A stretch of 64,000 nt of DNA from Microbacteriaceae bacterium. GTDB taxonomy: Bacteria > Actinomycetota > Actinomycetes > Actinomycetales > Microbacteriaceae. Position 1 is the first letter of the stretch. Every line of letters begins with the position of its first letter. A program made the position numbers and the translations under genes. The DNA lies in assembly GCA_004297935.1 (NCBI GenBank), contig SCRE01000008.1, forward strand, positions 186,001-250,000, in the 5' to 3' direction. Below, in pieces: positions 53,144 through 60,557 of this stretch. The notes under the pieces are model-generated. The model was not told the DNA's origin. It saw only the letters and a list, made by a program, of their open reading frames with translations, and made no database searches.

Positions 53144-54018
53144 CGACCACAGATTCGGCGCAGGCCGAGAAGCCCATGCAAGTGGTGGTGCGGGCCCTGT
53201 CCGTGCTCAGTTGCCTCGCGGAGAACCCACACGGCCTCACGCTCCAGCAGCTCCACACACGGCTGGACATCCCACTGGCCAGCATTTACCGCATCGTTGC
53301 GACGCTCGAGCACGAGAATTTCGTGGCGCGGTCGGCCGCCACCAAGCGCTATTCCCTCGGTCAGGGCGCCCGGCGCCTCGGACGCGGCCCCGACTACACG
53401 GCGCATCTCGTGCCACCTCCCGCACCATTGCTCGATCTCGCCGCGGCGACGAACGAAACCGTGTTCCTGACCCAATTGATCGACAGTCGTGTCGTGTGCG
53501 TAGCACTGGTCGAGTCGAGGCACCACCTGCGTCTTTTCGTGCGGGTCGGACAAGAGATGCCGTTGCACGCGGCGGCGTCGGCGCGGGCGATCTTGGCGTT
53601 CCGCGACCCGGTACTCGTCGAGGCACTTTTGTCGAGCAACCCCCCAGGGTTCCTCGCAAAGGACACGTTGCGCAACGCCGGCGAGGTTATCGACCATCTC
53701 GGCGCAGTCCGAGAACGCGGGTTCGACATTTGCGACAATGAACTCGACGACGATGTTTGGGCGGTCAGTGCGCCCGTTTTCGACGCGACCGGGCGCGTCG
53801 AGTACGCCGTCGCCCTGGCTGCGGCATCCGCACGGATGCAGACTCCCGAAAAGCGGACGAGCGCGGTAGCCGAGGTGCTCAGCGCAGCGCAGAAACTCTC
53901 CGCGGACCTCGGCTATCCCCAAGACATCCATTCCTATTCCTATGCGGATAGCGAATTGCTCGCGTTGCTGACAGACGAGGTCGCCTCGACGGTTCCGAGA
54001 CGAGCTGGCGATGAGTAG
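53140..54018 (+). CDS. IclR-family transcriptional regulator
   Basis: The 292-residue protein has the IclR helix-turn-helix (VVVRALSVLSCLAENPHGLT, LQQLHTRLDIPLASIYRIVA, TLEHENFVARSAATKRYSLG) and an effector-binding C-terminal domain (~100-265) with MPLHAAASARAILAF and RGFDICDNELDDDVWAVSAP. IclR proteins usually control catabolic operons and bind a pathway metabolite. It lies inside the operon it probably controls; AAGGAG precedes ATG 53140, which overlaps the preceding stop. TTCCG-N5-CGGAA sites at the divergent promoter are its likely targets. Confidence 0.9.
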   Translation: MTTTDSAQAEKPMQVVVRALSVLSCLAENPHGLTLQQLHTRLDIPLASIYRIVATLEHENFVARSAATKRYSLGQGARRLGRGPDYTAHLVPPPAPLLDLAAATNETVFLTQLIDSRVVCVALVESRHHLRLFVRVGQEMPLHAAASARAILAFRDPVLVEALLSSNPPGFLAKDTLRNAGEVIDHLGAVRERGFDICDNELDDDVWAVSAPVFDATGRVEYAVALAAASARMQTPEKRTSAVAEVLSAAQKLSADLGYPQDIHSYSYADSELLALLTDEVASTVPRRAGDE

Positions 54019-54508
54019 TCTCGGCCTGGACGGCACCATCCACCGGTCGCGCGATGAAGAACTCCGAGAGCTTGCATCCGACCTCGCGGCCACTTGGAGC
54101 CCGCGCTCGCTCCCGGCAACGGTATCGTCCTGGATGTCGAGACCGTCGATCCTGCGACGCGTCGCCGAGGCAGTGGCCGAGCGCATAGACGGCACCATAG
54201 ACCGGCTCATCGTGGTCGGCCCTGGTGCGCAGGCACTGGCGAGCGCGATCTCGCTCGCGACCGGCATCCCCTTCCACACCGAATCCGCCCACGAGACGCT
54301 CGGCGATATCCACGCCGGAGAACGTGTCAGCATCATCAGCGCGGTGTCGTGCGATTACACGGGCACCCCGACCGGCGACCCGGCGTCGGTCATCCAACGG
54401 CTCAGCATTGTGGCAGCGAAGCAGTCGACGGGAGACCATGGTGACATGTCGTTGTTCGTTCTCGACGATGACGGCGCCTTGCATGCACTCGAAAGGAGCA
54501 CATCATGA
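54011..54508 (+). CDS. Degenerate orotate-phosphoribosyltransferase-like protein 1
   Basis: The 165-residue protein aligns by eye with the C-terminal two thirds of OPRT: RLIVVGPGAQALASAISLAT then GIPFHTESAHETLG (like GPxxGGxPLATALSLATGxPF) and ERVSIISAVSCDYTGTPTGD where the PRPP-binding loop (xVVDDVxTTG) should be. The two acidic residues are replaced (IISAVSCD), so PRPP binding and catalysis are doubtful. The C terminus MSLFVLDDDGALHAL matches the last OPRT strand. It overlaps the IclR stop by 8 nt and the next gene by 4 nt. A ligand-binding or regulatory role is inference. Confidence 0.65.
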   Translation: MSSLGLDGTIHRSRDEELRELASDLAATWSPRSLPATVSSWMSRPSILRRVAEAVAERIDGTIDRLIVVGPGAQALASAISLATGIPFHTESAHETLGDIHAGERVSIISAVSCDYTGTPTGDPASVIQRLSIVAAKQSTGDHGDMSLFVLDDDGALHALERSTS

Positions 54509-54936
54509 CCACCCCCGACAACATCACCCCGCTCATCCGTCGACTATCCACGACGGATCCCGACGGGTCGTCCTGGATCGACCTCGCCAGCGATCCCGCC
54601 TCGGTCCAAGAACTCGGCCGCGCAATCGCGAACGTCCTTCAGGATGCGAACCTCGACGCCGTGCTCGGCTGGTGGGCACCCGACGAGGCCGTCCTTGCAC
54701 ATACGATCGCCGCCGCGCTCCAGGTGCCACGCAGCTCCGCCGAGCTCGACCTCGGCCTCATCAGCGTCTCGCCGCGACTTCCGGCAGCATCGCGGGTACT
54801 CGTCGTCGCTACGACGTTCGACACGCGCACACCACGCGACCCGCTTGCGGCAATCCTTGAAGGCGACGGTCACACTCTGGTCGCGACGGTCGAGCTCAGA
54901 GCGAATGACGGCGCGCGGATCACCCGCCTCCCGTGA
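54505..54936 (+). CDS. Degenerate orotate-phosphoribosyltransferase-like protein 2
   Basis: The 143-residue protein is a diverged relative of its upstream neighbour: LDAVLGWWAPDEAVLAHTIA then AALQVPRSSAELDLG corresponds to DRLIVVGPGAQALASAISLA, and SRVLVVATTFDTRTPRDPLA matches the position of the PRPP loop, again without the acidic pair. It probably arose by duplication of gene 1 or the reverse, and the pair could form a heterodimer. The start overlaps gene 1 (ATGA) and the M20 hydrolase follows at once. Confidence 0.6.
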   Translation: MTTPDNITPLIRRLSTTDPDGSSWIDLASDPASVQELGRAIANVLQDANLDAVLGWWAPDEAVLAHTIAAALQVPRSSAELDLGLISVSPRLPAASRVLVVATTFDTRTPRDPLAAILEGDGHTLVATVELRANDGARITRLP

Positions 54937-54956
54937 TCACCACCAAACGGAGCATC

Positions 54957-56231
54957 ATGCAGCACGCGACACGGACGACCGGCCCCGATGTCTCGCCAGA
55001 CCGAATCGGCCAGTCGATCGACCGGTTCGCGCAGATCAGCGAGCCTGGTCCCGGGGTCACGCGACTGGCGTATTCCTCGCTTGAGCGACGAGCCCATGCG
55101 GTATTCGCCGACGAGATGACCGCGCTCGGGCTGACCGTCGGGACAGACGCGGCGGGCAACACGATCGCCGAGCTTCCACCCACCGCAGAGCCGGCCACCG
55201 GCACGATCGGCACCGGCAGCCATCTCGACAGCGTTCCGGAAGGTGGGACGTTCGATGGCATCGCGGGTGTCGTCGCGGGAATGGAAGCCGCCCGGGCAAT
55301 CGTGGAGGCACGATTGCCGCGACGCCGGCCGTGGCGGTTCGTGGCCTTCGCTGCAGAAGAGGGTGCGAGGTTCGGACAGGCCTGCAACGGCAGCCGCATT
55401 ATTGCCGGCCTCACAACCGAGCCGGACCTCCACCGTCTCGCGGATTCCAGGGGGGTCACCATGGCCCAGGCCATGAGCGACGTTGGCCTCGACCCCACTG
55501 GCATTGCCCGAGCACGATGGCGGGTGGAGGACTGGCATGCCTTCGTCGAACTGCACATCGAGCAGGGAACCGTATTGGAGACGTCCGGCGCAGCCATCGG
55601 CGTCGTCGACGCGATCTCCGGCAGCACCCGATTGCTGGTTCACGTCACCGGGCAAGCCTCCCACACAGGCGGCACGCCGATGCATCTGCGGAGGGACGCC
55701 CTCGTCACGGCATCGCGCTGCGTCCTGGCATGCGATGAGATCGCACGAGATCCAAGCCATCGCGGCACACGGGTCACCGTGGGAACGATGACGGTCCGCC
55801 CCGGCTCCATCACCACGATCCCGGGCAGTGTCGTCTTCACGATCGATATCCGCGATGTCGACAGCACCCGCCAGCGACGCACCGCCGACGCCCTGGTGGC
55901 CGAGATCGGCCGGATTGCAGACACGGCCGGCACCGTCGCGGACGTCAACCTTCTTGGTGACACATCCCCGGTCGTGCTGCCGTCGTGGGTGGCCGATCAC
56001 ACAATGGCTGCCGCAGCCGAACTCGGCATGCGATACCGGGTGATGCCGAGCGGCGCAAGTCACGACAGCCAGCAGATCAACCGCGTGGTGCCGACCGGGA
56101 TGATCTTCGTGCCCAGCCGCGACGGCGTAAGCCACGTCCCCGAAGAGCACACAGAGCTCGAGGACCTCGCCCAGGGAACTCGCCTGCTGATCGCGACGAT
56201 GATGCGACTGGACTCCGACGATGAGCGCTAA
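54957..56231 (+). CDS. M20-family Zn hydrolase of the carbamoylase type (putative N-carbamoylaspartate amidohydrolase)
   Basis: The 424-residue protein has GTGSHLDSVPEGGTFDGIAG (metal His and Asp, ~85), FVAFAAEEGARFGQACNGSR (metal/catalytic Glu pair, ~130), ELHIEQGTVLETSGAAIGVV (~198) and TGQASHTGGTPMHLRRDALV (lid-domain substrate His/Arg). This is the beta-ureidopropionase / N-carbamoyl-L-amino-acid hydrolase / allantoate amidohydrolase subfamily, which removes a carbamoyl or ureido group. Next to dihydroorotase the likely substrate is N-carbamoylaspartate, giving aspartate, CO2 and ammonia. ATG 54957 has GGAG upstream; GTG 54933 would overlap the preceding stop. Confidence 0.87.
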   Translation: MQHATRTTGPDVSPDRIGQSIDRFAQISEPGPGVTRLAYSSLERRAHAVFADEMTALGLTVGTDAAGNTIAELPPTAEPATGTIGTGSHLDSVPEGGTFDGIAGVVAGMEAARAIVEARLPRRRPWRFVAFAAEEGARFGQACNGSRIIAGLTTEPDLHRLADSRGVTMAQAMSDVGLDPTGIARARWRVEDWHAFVELHIEQGTVLETSGAAIGVVDAISGSTRLLVHVTGQASHTGGTPMHLRRDALVTASRCVLACDEIARDPSHRGTRVTVGTMTVRPGSITTIPGSVVFTIDIRDVDSTRQRRTADALVAEIGRIADTAGTVADVNLLGDTSPVVLPSWVADHTMAAAAELGMRYRVMPSGASHDSQQINRVVPTGMIFVPSRDGVSHVPEEHTELEDLAQGTRLLIATMMRLDSDDER

Positions 56232-57096
56232 CTCTTCGGACACCCACACGTCAGGACTTGAAGGTCTGATCAAGTTGAGACTCCCGCGCACCAGCCCCGC
56301 CCCGAAACCGACTTGGGATCGGGCGCCCATTCTCGCGCACCGCCCGATCGGCGACCGCTACCACCGACTCACGCTCCGCGCTCCGACGGTCTCCAATGCA
56401 GCGGAGGCCGGTCAGTTCGTCATGGCCACTATCGGCGAGGGTGAAGTGATCGTGCTTCCCCGGCCGATGGCCATCCACCGAAGGCGTCCTGATCGGGGCG
56501 AGATCGATATCGTCTTCTCCGTCACCGGCCGCGGCACGCAGGCCTTGGCGAATATGTCGGCAGGCGATTATGTCGACCTGATTGGCCCGCTCGGTCGCGG
56601 GTTCGAGATCGCTACAGGTGCCTCCCGGTTACTTCTTATAGGTCGAGGAATCGGCGTCGGGGCGGTGATGACGGCAGCCGAGGACGCCCGCCAGCGGCAC
56701 GTCATGGTCTCGGCAGTGCTGAGCGCGGCCCGGCACGAATCCGTCATCGGACTCGACGACTGCGCCGAACTCGGCGTCGCAGCGCTTCCGGTCGCCGACG
56801 AGGACGGCTCCTCGACGGTCGAAGAATTGGAAACGTCACTCACCCGCATGCACGACGAGACGCCACCGGACATCATCATGGTGTGCGGATCGACGCGTCT
56901 GGTCACACTCTCAGTGCGGCTGGCCAAGCGATGGGGCGCGTCAGTACAGGTATCCGTTGAGGAGCACATGGCCTGCGGCCTCGGTTACTGCCATGGCTGC
57001 GCCGCGCCCGTGCCAACCGACCCGGATCGTGAAGGCCCGATGGTCTGCGTCGACGGGCCTGTGTTCGACGCATGCATTCAACGGGTTCCCGCGTGA
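56221..57096 (+). CDS. pyrK: PyrK-like FAD/[2Fe-2S] electron-transfer subunit
   Basis: The 291-residue flavoprotein has an FAD-binding barrel (DRYHRLTLRAPTVSNAAEAG, QFVMATIGEG, PRPMAIHRR), an NAD-binding domain (LLLIGRGIGVGAVMTAAEDA) and a C-terminal [2Fe-2S] site with Cys in HMACGLGYCHGCAAPVP and MVCVDGPVF (~251, 256, 259, 275). PyrK passes electrons between NAD(H) and class 1B dihydroorotate dehydrogenase. Its ATG overlaps the hydrolase stop. An N-terminal ~30-residue extension is unusual. Confidence 0.87.
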   Translation: MSANSSDTHTSGLEGLIKLRLPRTSPAPKPTWDRAPILAHRPIGDRYHRLTLRAPTVSNAAEAGQFVMATIGEGEVIVLPRPMAIHRRRPDRGEIDIVFSVTGRGTQALANMSAGDYVDLIGPLGRGFEIATGASRLLLIGRGIGVGAVMTAAEDARQRHVMVSAVLSAARHESVIGLDDCAELGVAALPVADEDGSSTVEELETSLTRMHDETPPDIIMVCGSTRLVTLSVRLAKRWGASVQVSVEEHMACGLGYCHGCAAPVPTDPDREGPMVCVDGPVFDACIQRVPA

Positions 57097-58337
57097 GAAT
57101 CCGCGATCTGTTGCTCCACGGCACCGGCGCACCGGTCGACCTGGTCATCGAGAACGGCCTGATAGCCGACGTCGAGCCGGCCATGAACCCATCCGAAGGA
57201 CACAGGCGGGTGCTGCTCCCCGGACTCATCGACCTGCACACGCATCTCCGCGAGCCAGGCGGCGACGACGCCGAGACGATCACGACCGGCACCGCCGCGG
57301 CCGCAGCCGGCGGCTTCACCGATGTGTTCGCCATGGCGAACACATCCCCGGTTACGGACGATGTTGAACGCGTCCTCGACATACGACGCCGTGCCGCCGG
57401 GGCACTTACCCGCGTCCACGTCGTCGCAGCAGGAACGAACGGACTCGCCGGTCAAACTCCAGTCGACGTCGCGGCACTGGCCGCCATCGGTGTCCGGCTG
57501 TTCTCGGACGACGGCAAGTGCGTCGCCGATGACGACGTGATGGTCCAACTCCTGACGGCAATCGCGACGTGCGACGTGACGTTCGCGCAGCACGCGCAGG
57601 ACCCTCGGATCGTTGGAGAGGGTGTGATCAACGCGCGCGTGGCCGACGCAGCACACGCTACACCATGGCCGACGCGCGGCGAGACCGACATCGTCGCGCG
57701 CGACATCGCGGTCGTCCGTGAAACAGGTGCTCGCTTGCACGTCTGCCACGTGTCGACCGCCGAAACGGTCGAACTAATCGCCGCTGCAAAACGGGAAGGT
57801 CTGCCGGTCACCGCCGAGGCCACACCACACCACCTGCATTTCACCGACAACGATGCGCTGGCACGAGGTCCCGCACTGAAAGTCAATCCGCCGTTTCGGT
57901 CTCCGGCGGATGTCCAGGCGCTGCGAGGCGGACTGCGCACCGGCGTCATTGACGCAATCGGAACTGATCATGCGCCTCATCCCGCTGCCGCAAAACAACT
58001 GGGTTGGGCGCGATCCGCCTTCGGCCTCACCGCTTTAGAGACTGCGCTACCGGCCGTGGCCGAAGCCCTTACCGGCCTGAACGAAACCGTCGACTGGAGT
58101 CGACTCATCGACGCAATGCACACCAGGCCTGCGCGCATCGGCGGGCTACGACCACAGAGCACGCCTGCCCGGGGTGAGCCGGCCACCTTCACCGTCGTCG
58201 CGCAGACTCAACCCTACGCAATCAGACCCGATAAACAACGTTCACGTTCGCGCAATACGCCATTCGACGGCCACCAATTCCGTTGGAGCACCGTGCTGAC
58301 CATGATCGACGGGCGCCTGGCGTATCGCGCGGAATGA
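57093..58337 (+). CDS. pyrC: Dihydroorotase, class I
   Basis: The 414-residue amidohydrolase has LPGLIDLHTHLREPGGDDAE (metal HxH and substrate Arg, ~48), FAMANTSPVTD (substrate Asn), RLFSDDGKCVADDDVM, HVCHVSTAETVELIAAAKRE, VTAEATPHHLHFTDN, KVNPPFRSPADVQALRGGLR and DAIGTDHAPHPAA (catalytic Asp). All class I landmarks are kept apart from QDP replacing the usual EDP after the third His. It opens dihydroorotate to N-carbamoylaspartate, a reversible step, so it can serve degradation. GTG 57093 overlaps the pyrK stop; ATG 57072 is an alternative. Confidence 0.88.
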   Translation: MRIRDLLLHGTGAPVDLVIENGLIADVEPAMNPSEGHRRVLLPGLIDLHTHLREPGGDDAETITTGTAAAAAGGFTDVFAMANTSPVTDDVERVLDIRRRAAGALTRVHVVAAGTNGLAGQTPVDVAALAAIGVRLFSDDGKCVADDDVMVQLLTAIATCDVTFAQHAQDPRIVGEGVINARVADAAHATPWPTRGETDIVARDIAVVRETGARLHVCHVSTAETVELIAAAKREGLPVTAEATPHHLHFTDNDALARGPALKVNPPFRSPADVQALRGGLRTGVIDAIGTDHAPHPAAAKQLGWARSAFGLTALETALPAVAEALTGLNETVDWSRLIDAMHTRPARIGGLRPQSTPARGEPATFTVVAQTQPYAIRPDKQRSRSRNTPFDGHQFRWSTVLTMIDGRLAYRAE

Positions 58338-58369
58338 GGGACCGCACGTTCAACGGTGTAACGCTTTGC

Positions 58370-58720
58370 CTAGTCACGGCCCGCCTCGGCGAGGGGACCT
58401 TCGAGGATGGAGACAAGAACGGGAAGATCACTCGTTAGGATGTCCCAGACTTTTTCCTGATCCACTCGTGCGTAGGCATGCACAAGGATGTTGCGGGTCG
58501 CGATGATCGCGTGGGCATTCGGAATCCGTTCCAAAGTTACCGGGTCCGCTACACGTAACTTCTTCAGCGCTTCCCCGAGAATCTCCAGTTGACACTCGAC
58601 GGCTGCCTGGAGCACCCAGTTATCGAGATACTCGTCAACATCATGTCCTTGCGTGACTGAGACGATTCGTTTCGAGGCTTCTTGCGCGTCCCAGATGAAG
58701 GCAGGCGACTCAGACTGCAT
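58370..58720 (-). CDS. hepT: HepT-like (DUF86) toxin of a HepT-MntA pair
   Basis: The 116-residue helical protein has the DUF86 profile, DNWVLQAAVECQLEILGEALK and the HEPN active-site motif R-x4-H-x-Y in ATRNILVHAYARVDQ (~80). HEPN toxins of this group are RNases neutralised by AMPylation from the partner MntA nucleotidyltransferase. AGGAC precedes ATG 58720, which overlaps the end of the truncated partner gene. The motif is intact, so the toxin may be active although its antitoxin looks broken. Confidence 0.85.
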   Translation of the reverse strand: MQSESPAFIWDAQEASKRIVSVTQGHDVDEYLDNWVLQAAVECQLEILGEALKKLRVADPVTLERIPNAHAIIATRNILVHAYARVDQEKVWDILTSDLPVLVSILEGPLAEAGRD

Positions 58721-58982
58721 ACACGTCCTGGGCCGATTCAAACGCCGACTTGGCGAAGAATGGATTCTTCACCCCGCCGGCATCCACCAGGTCAACTTCC
58801 CGACCAACGATGTGCTTCAGCTCCGCCTTCAGATCGAAATAGTCGTGGAAGTAGCTCCCACGACCAGGCAAGAAATCGATGAGGAAGTCAACATCGCTTG
58901 TTCGGCTGCCATACCTGCTCGCGCGCAGCGCGTCAGGCGACCACTGCGTGATGACAAGACGGACACGAGGATCAACAGCCTC
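58710..58982 (-). pseudogene. Truncated MntA-like nucleotidyltransferase antitoxin
   Basis: Minus-strand frame from an in-frame TGA at 58983-58985 to the stop at 58710 encodes RYGSRTSDVDFLIDFLPGRG, FDLKAELKHIVGREVDLVDA and VKNPFFAKSAFESAQDVYAV. This is the MntA nucleotidyltransferase C terminus (kinked GS...DxD active site), but the usual GSxARG-x5-SDxD is shortened to GSRTSDVD and no ATG/GTG/TTG start lies between the TGA and the active site. The N terminus is missing or frameshifted. It overlaps the hepT start by 11 nt as in intact pairs. Confidence 0.7.
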
Positions 58983-59017
58983 TCAAGGACCGCCGATCCA
59001 AGTGTTTTCTAGGGAAG

Positions 59018-59091
59018 TGGGGCGGACGGGACTTGAACCCGTGACCGGCGGATTATGAGTCCGATGCTCTAACCAGCTGAGCTACCGCCCC
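59018..59091 (-). tRNA. tRNA with anticodon CAU (Met, possibly Ile2)
   Basis: On the minus strand GGGGCGG pairs with CCGCCCC, with D arm GCTCAGCTGGTTAGAGC, anticodon loop CTCATAA (anticodon CAT) and T arm GGGTTCAAGTCCC. Length 74 nt, CCA not encoded. CAU tRNAs can be elongator Met or lysidine-modified Ile2; an initiator is unlikely because the acceptor 1-72 pair is G-C and the anticodon stem lacks the GGG/CCC signature. Confidence 0.9.
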
Positions 59092-59266
59092 GAACGCGAC
59101 GATCTCGCCGGAGAATTGCATTCCCGGCGCGTGGCGCGGGCATCCGATCTGTCATCGATCGAACACCGATTCACCACGATACAGGGTCCCTGCCTGTGAT
59201 CCGGAACCTGCGCACGGAACCACCTGCCAATCTTCGCCCGAGTAGCCAGTGCTGCCGAACAGCAGT

Positions 59267-59719
59267 TCACGCCGGCAGCGGTCGCTCGTCGACGACACGC
59301 TTCATGACCAGCGTCGAGTTGAGTCGCTGCACGCCCGGCAGGGTGGACAGCATGTCGTCCTCCAGACGCTGGTAGGCAGCAAGGTCGACGGTGACGATCC
59401 GCAGAATGTAATCGGGATCACCGAACAGCCGCTGGGCCAACAGGACGTTGGGGATCTCGGCGACCGCCGCCTCAAAACCGAGAAGAGTGTCGCGGTCTTC
59501 CTGCCTCATCGTCACGAAGACGAGTGCCTCGAAGCCCAGCCCGAGAGCCTCCGGCGACACGATCGCCCGGTAGCCGCGAATCGCACCGGATGCTTCCAGG
59601 TCGCGCAGTCGGCGATGACAGGGCGACACGCTCAGGCCGACGCGTCGGGCCAACTCAGTAAGTGAAATTCGTCCGTCGATTTGAAGTTGAGCAAGAATCT
59701 CGCGATCGATGACATCCAC
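59267..59719 (-). CDS. Lrp/AsnC-family transcriptional regulator
   Basis: The 150-residue protein has the Lrp helix-turn-helix (DVIDREILAQLQIDGRISLT, ELARRVGLSVSPCHRRLRDL) and a C-terminal RAM ligand domain (FEALVFVTMRQEDRD, LFGDPDYILRIVTVDLAAYQ). Such regulators sense amino acids. It is divergent from a LysE-type exporter with 110 nt between them, so it probably activates that exporter. GTG 59719 fits the family length; upstream in-frame codons are unlikely to be translated. Confidence 0.9.
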   Translation of the reverse strand: MDVIDREILAQLQIDGRISLTELARRVGLSVSPCHRRLRDLEASGAIRGYRAIVSPEALGLGFEALVFVTMRQEDRDTLLGFEAAVAEIPNVLLAQRLFGDPDYILRIVTVDLAAYQRLEDDMLSTLPGVQRLNSTLVMKRVVDERPLPA

Positions 59720-59829
59720 ATGCAATATCTTTCCACAAATGGCCAATCGCAAAGCAATATTGGGAAACACCTCGCAGGCAAAAACCCGTAATGTCGACCC
59801 ATAAGAACAACCCTGCAGAAAGTTGACCG

Positions 59830-60495
59830 ATGTCGCCCGCGCTGATCCTGGCCTTCTGGGGCATGGCCTTTGCCATGATCGTGCTGCCCGGCCCCGATTG
59901 GGCGTTCGTGCTCGCCTCGGGAACACGCGACCGCACGGTCGTTCCGGCGGTCGCCGGCCTCGCCGTCGGCTATCTACTCCTCACCGTCGTCGTTGCCGCC
60001 GGCGTCGGCGTGCTCGTGGCACAGAACCCGCTCCTGCTGACGGTGCTCACCTTCGCCGGAGCCGGCTATCTCATCTACCTCGGCCTCGGCGCCCTGATCG
60101 CGCGCCGAAAACCGCCGCAAGCGGCGGCGGTGACGGCCACGGCATCCGAGACGAGCGCGGCATCCGCAGTCGGACTGCCATGGTGGAATCGCATGGCCAA
60201 GGGCATCGGTGTCAGCGGACTCAACCCGAAGGGCGTGCTCGTCTTCGTGGCGGTCCTGCCACAGTTCACCTCGGCGCGCGGACCATGGCCTATTGAGATG
60301 CAGCTGATACTGCTCGGACTGGTCTTCGTCGGAACCGGCATCGCGTTCTACCTGGCACTCGGCTGGGGAACACACGCGCTCTTGCAATCGCGGCCCGCGA
60401 TCTCACGACGGGTTGCCGCCGTCTCCAGCGTCGCGATGATCGTCATCGGCATCGCGCTGCTGGTCGAGCGCGGCGCGACACTGCTGTACGGCTGA
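59830..60495 (+). CDS. LysE/RhtB-family amino-acid exporter
   Basis: The 221-residue membrane protein has six helices and begins ALILAFWGMAFAMIVLPGPD with the LysE-type PGPDW motif; GLAVGYLLLTVVVAAGVGVL and FAGAGYLIYLGLGALIARRK follow. Members export basic or other amino acids in exchange for protons. An Ala/Thr-rich cytoplasmic loop (~98-118) divides the two halves. Divergent from the Lrp gene; the pair is a common sensor-exporter arrangement. Confidence 0.9.
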   Translation: MSPALILAFWGMAFAMIVLPGPDWAFVLASGTRDRTVVPAVAGLAVGYLLLTVVVAAGVGVLVAQNPLLLTVLTFAGAGYLIYLGLGALIARRKPPQAAAVTATASETSAASAVGLPWWNRMAKGIGVSGLNPKGVLVFVAVLPQFTSARGPWPIEMQLILLGLVFVGTGIAFYLALGWGTHALLQSRPAISRRVAAVSSVAMIVIGIALLVERGATLLYG

Positions 60496-60521
60496 TCGGC
60501 GGCGGTCGGCGACCCGGGTCA

Positions 60522-60557
60522 ATCCTCTGAGCGGCTCAATCCTCTGAGCGGGTCAGG
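60522..60557. repeat. 18-bp tandem duplication at the glycosyltransferase 3' end
   Basis: TCAATCCTCTGAGCGGCT-like 18-nt units occur twice in succession across the stop codon of the GT4 gene and the adjacent gap, so the gene's final codons (LTRSED) and stop have been duplicated beyond it. Confidence 0.6.

Noticed and set aside
54011-54936. Toxin-antitoxin interpretation of the two small overlapping genes
   Set aside because: Sequence segments match OPRT strands and the context is metabolic; no toxin motif is present.
52187-57096. Dihydropyrimidine dehydrogenase (PreA/PreT) interpretation of the PyrD and PyrK-like genes
   Set aside because: The PyrD protein lacks the C-terminal ferredoxin domain of PreA, and the flavoprotein has the PyrK-type [2Fe-2S] Cys pattern.
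47775-59091. Genomic island integrated at the CAU tRNA
   Set aside because: No integrase, and I could not find a direct repeat of the tRNA 3' end at the left boundary.
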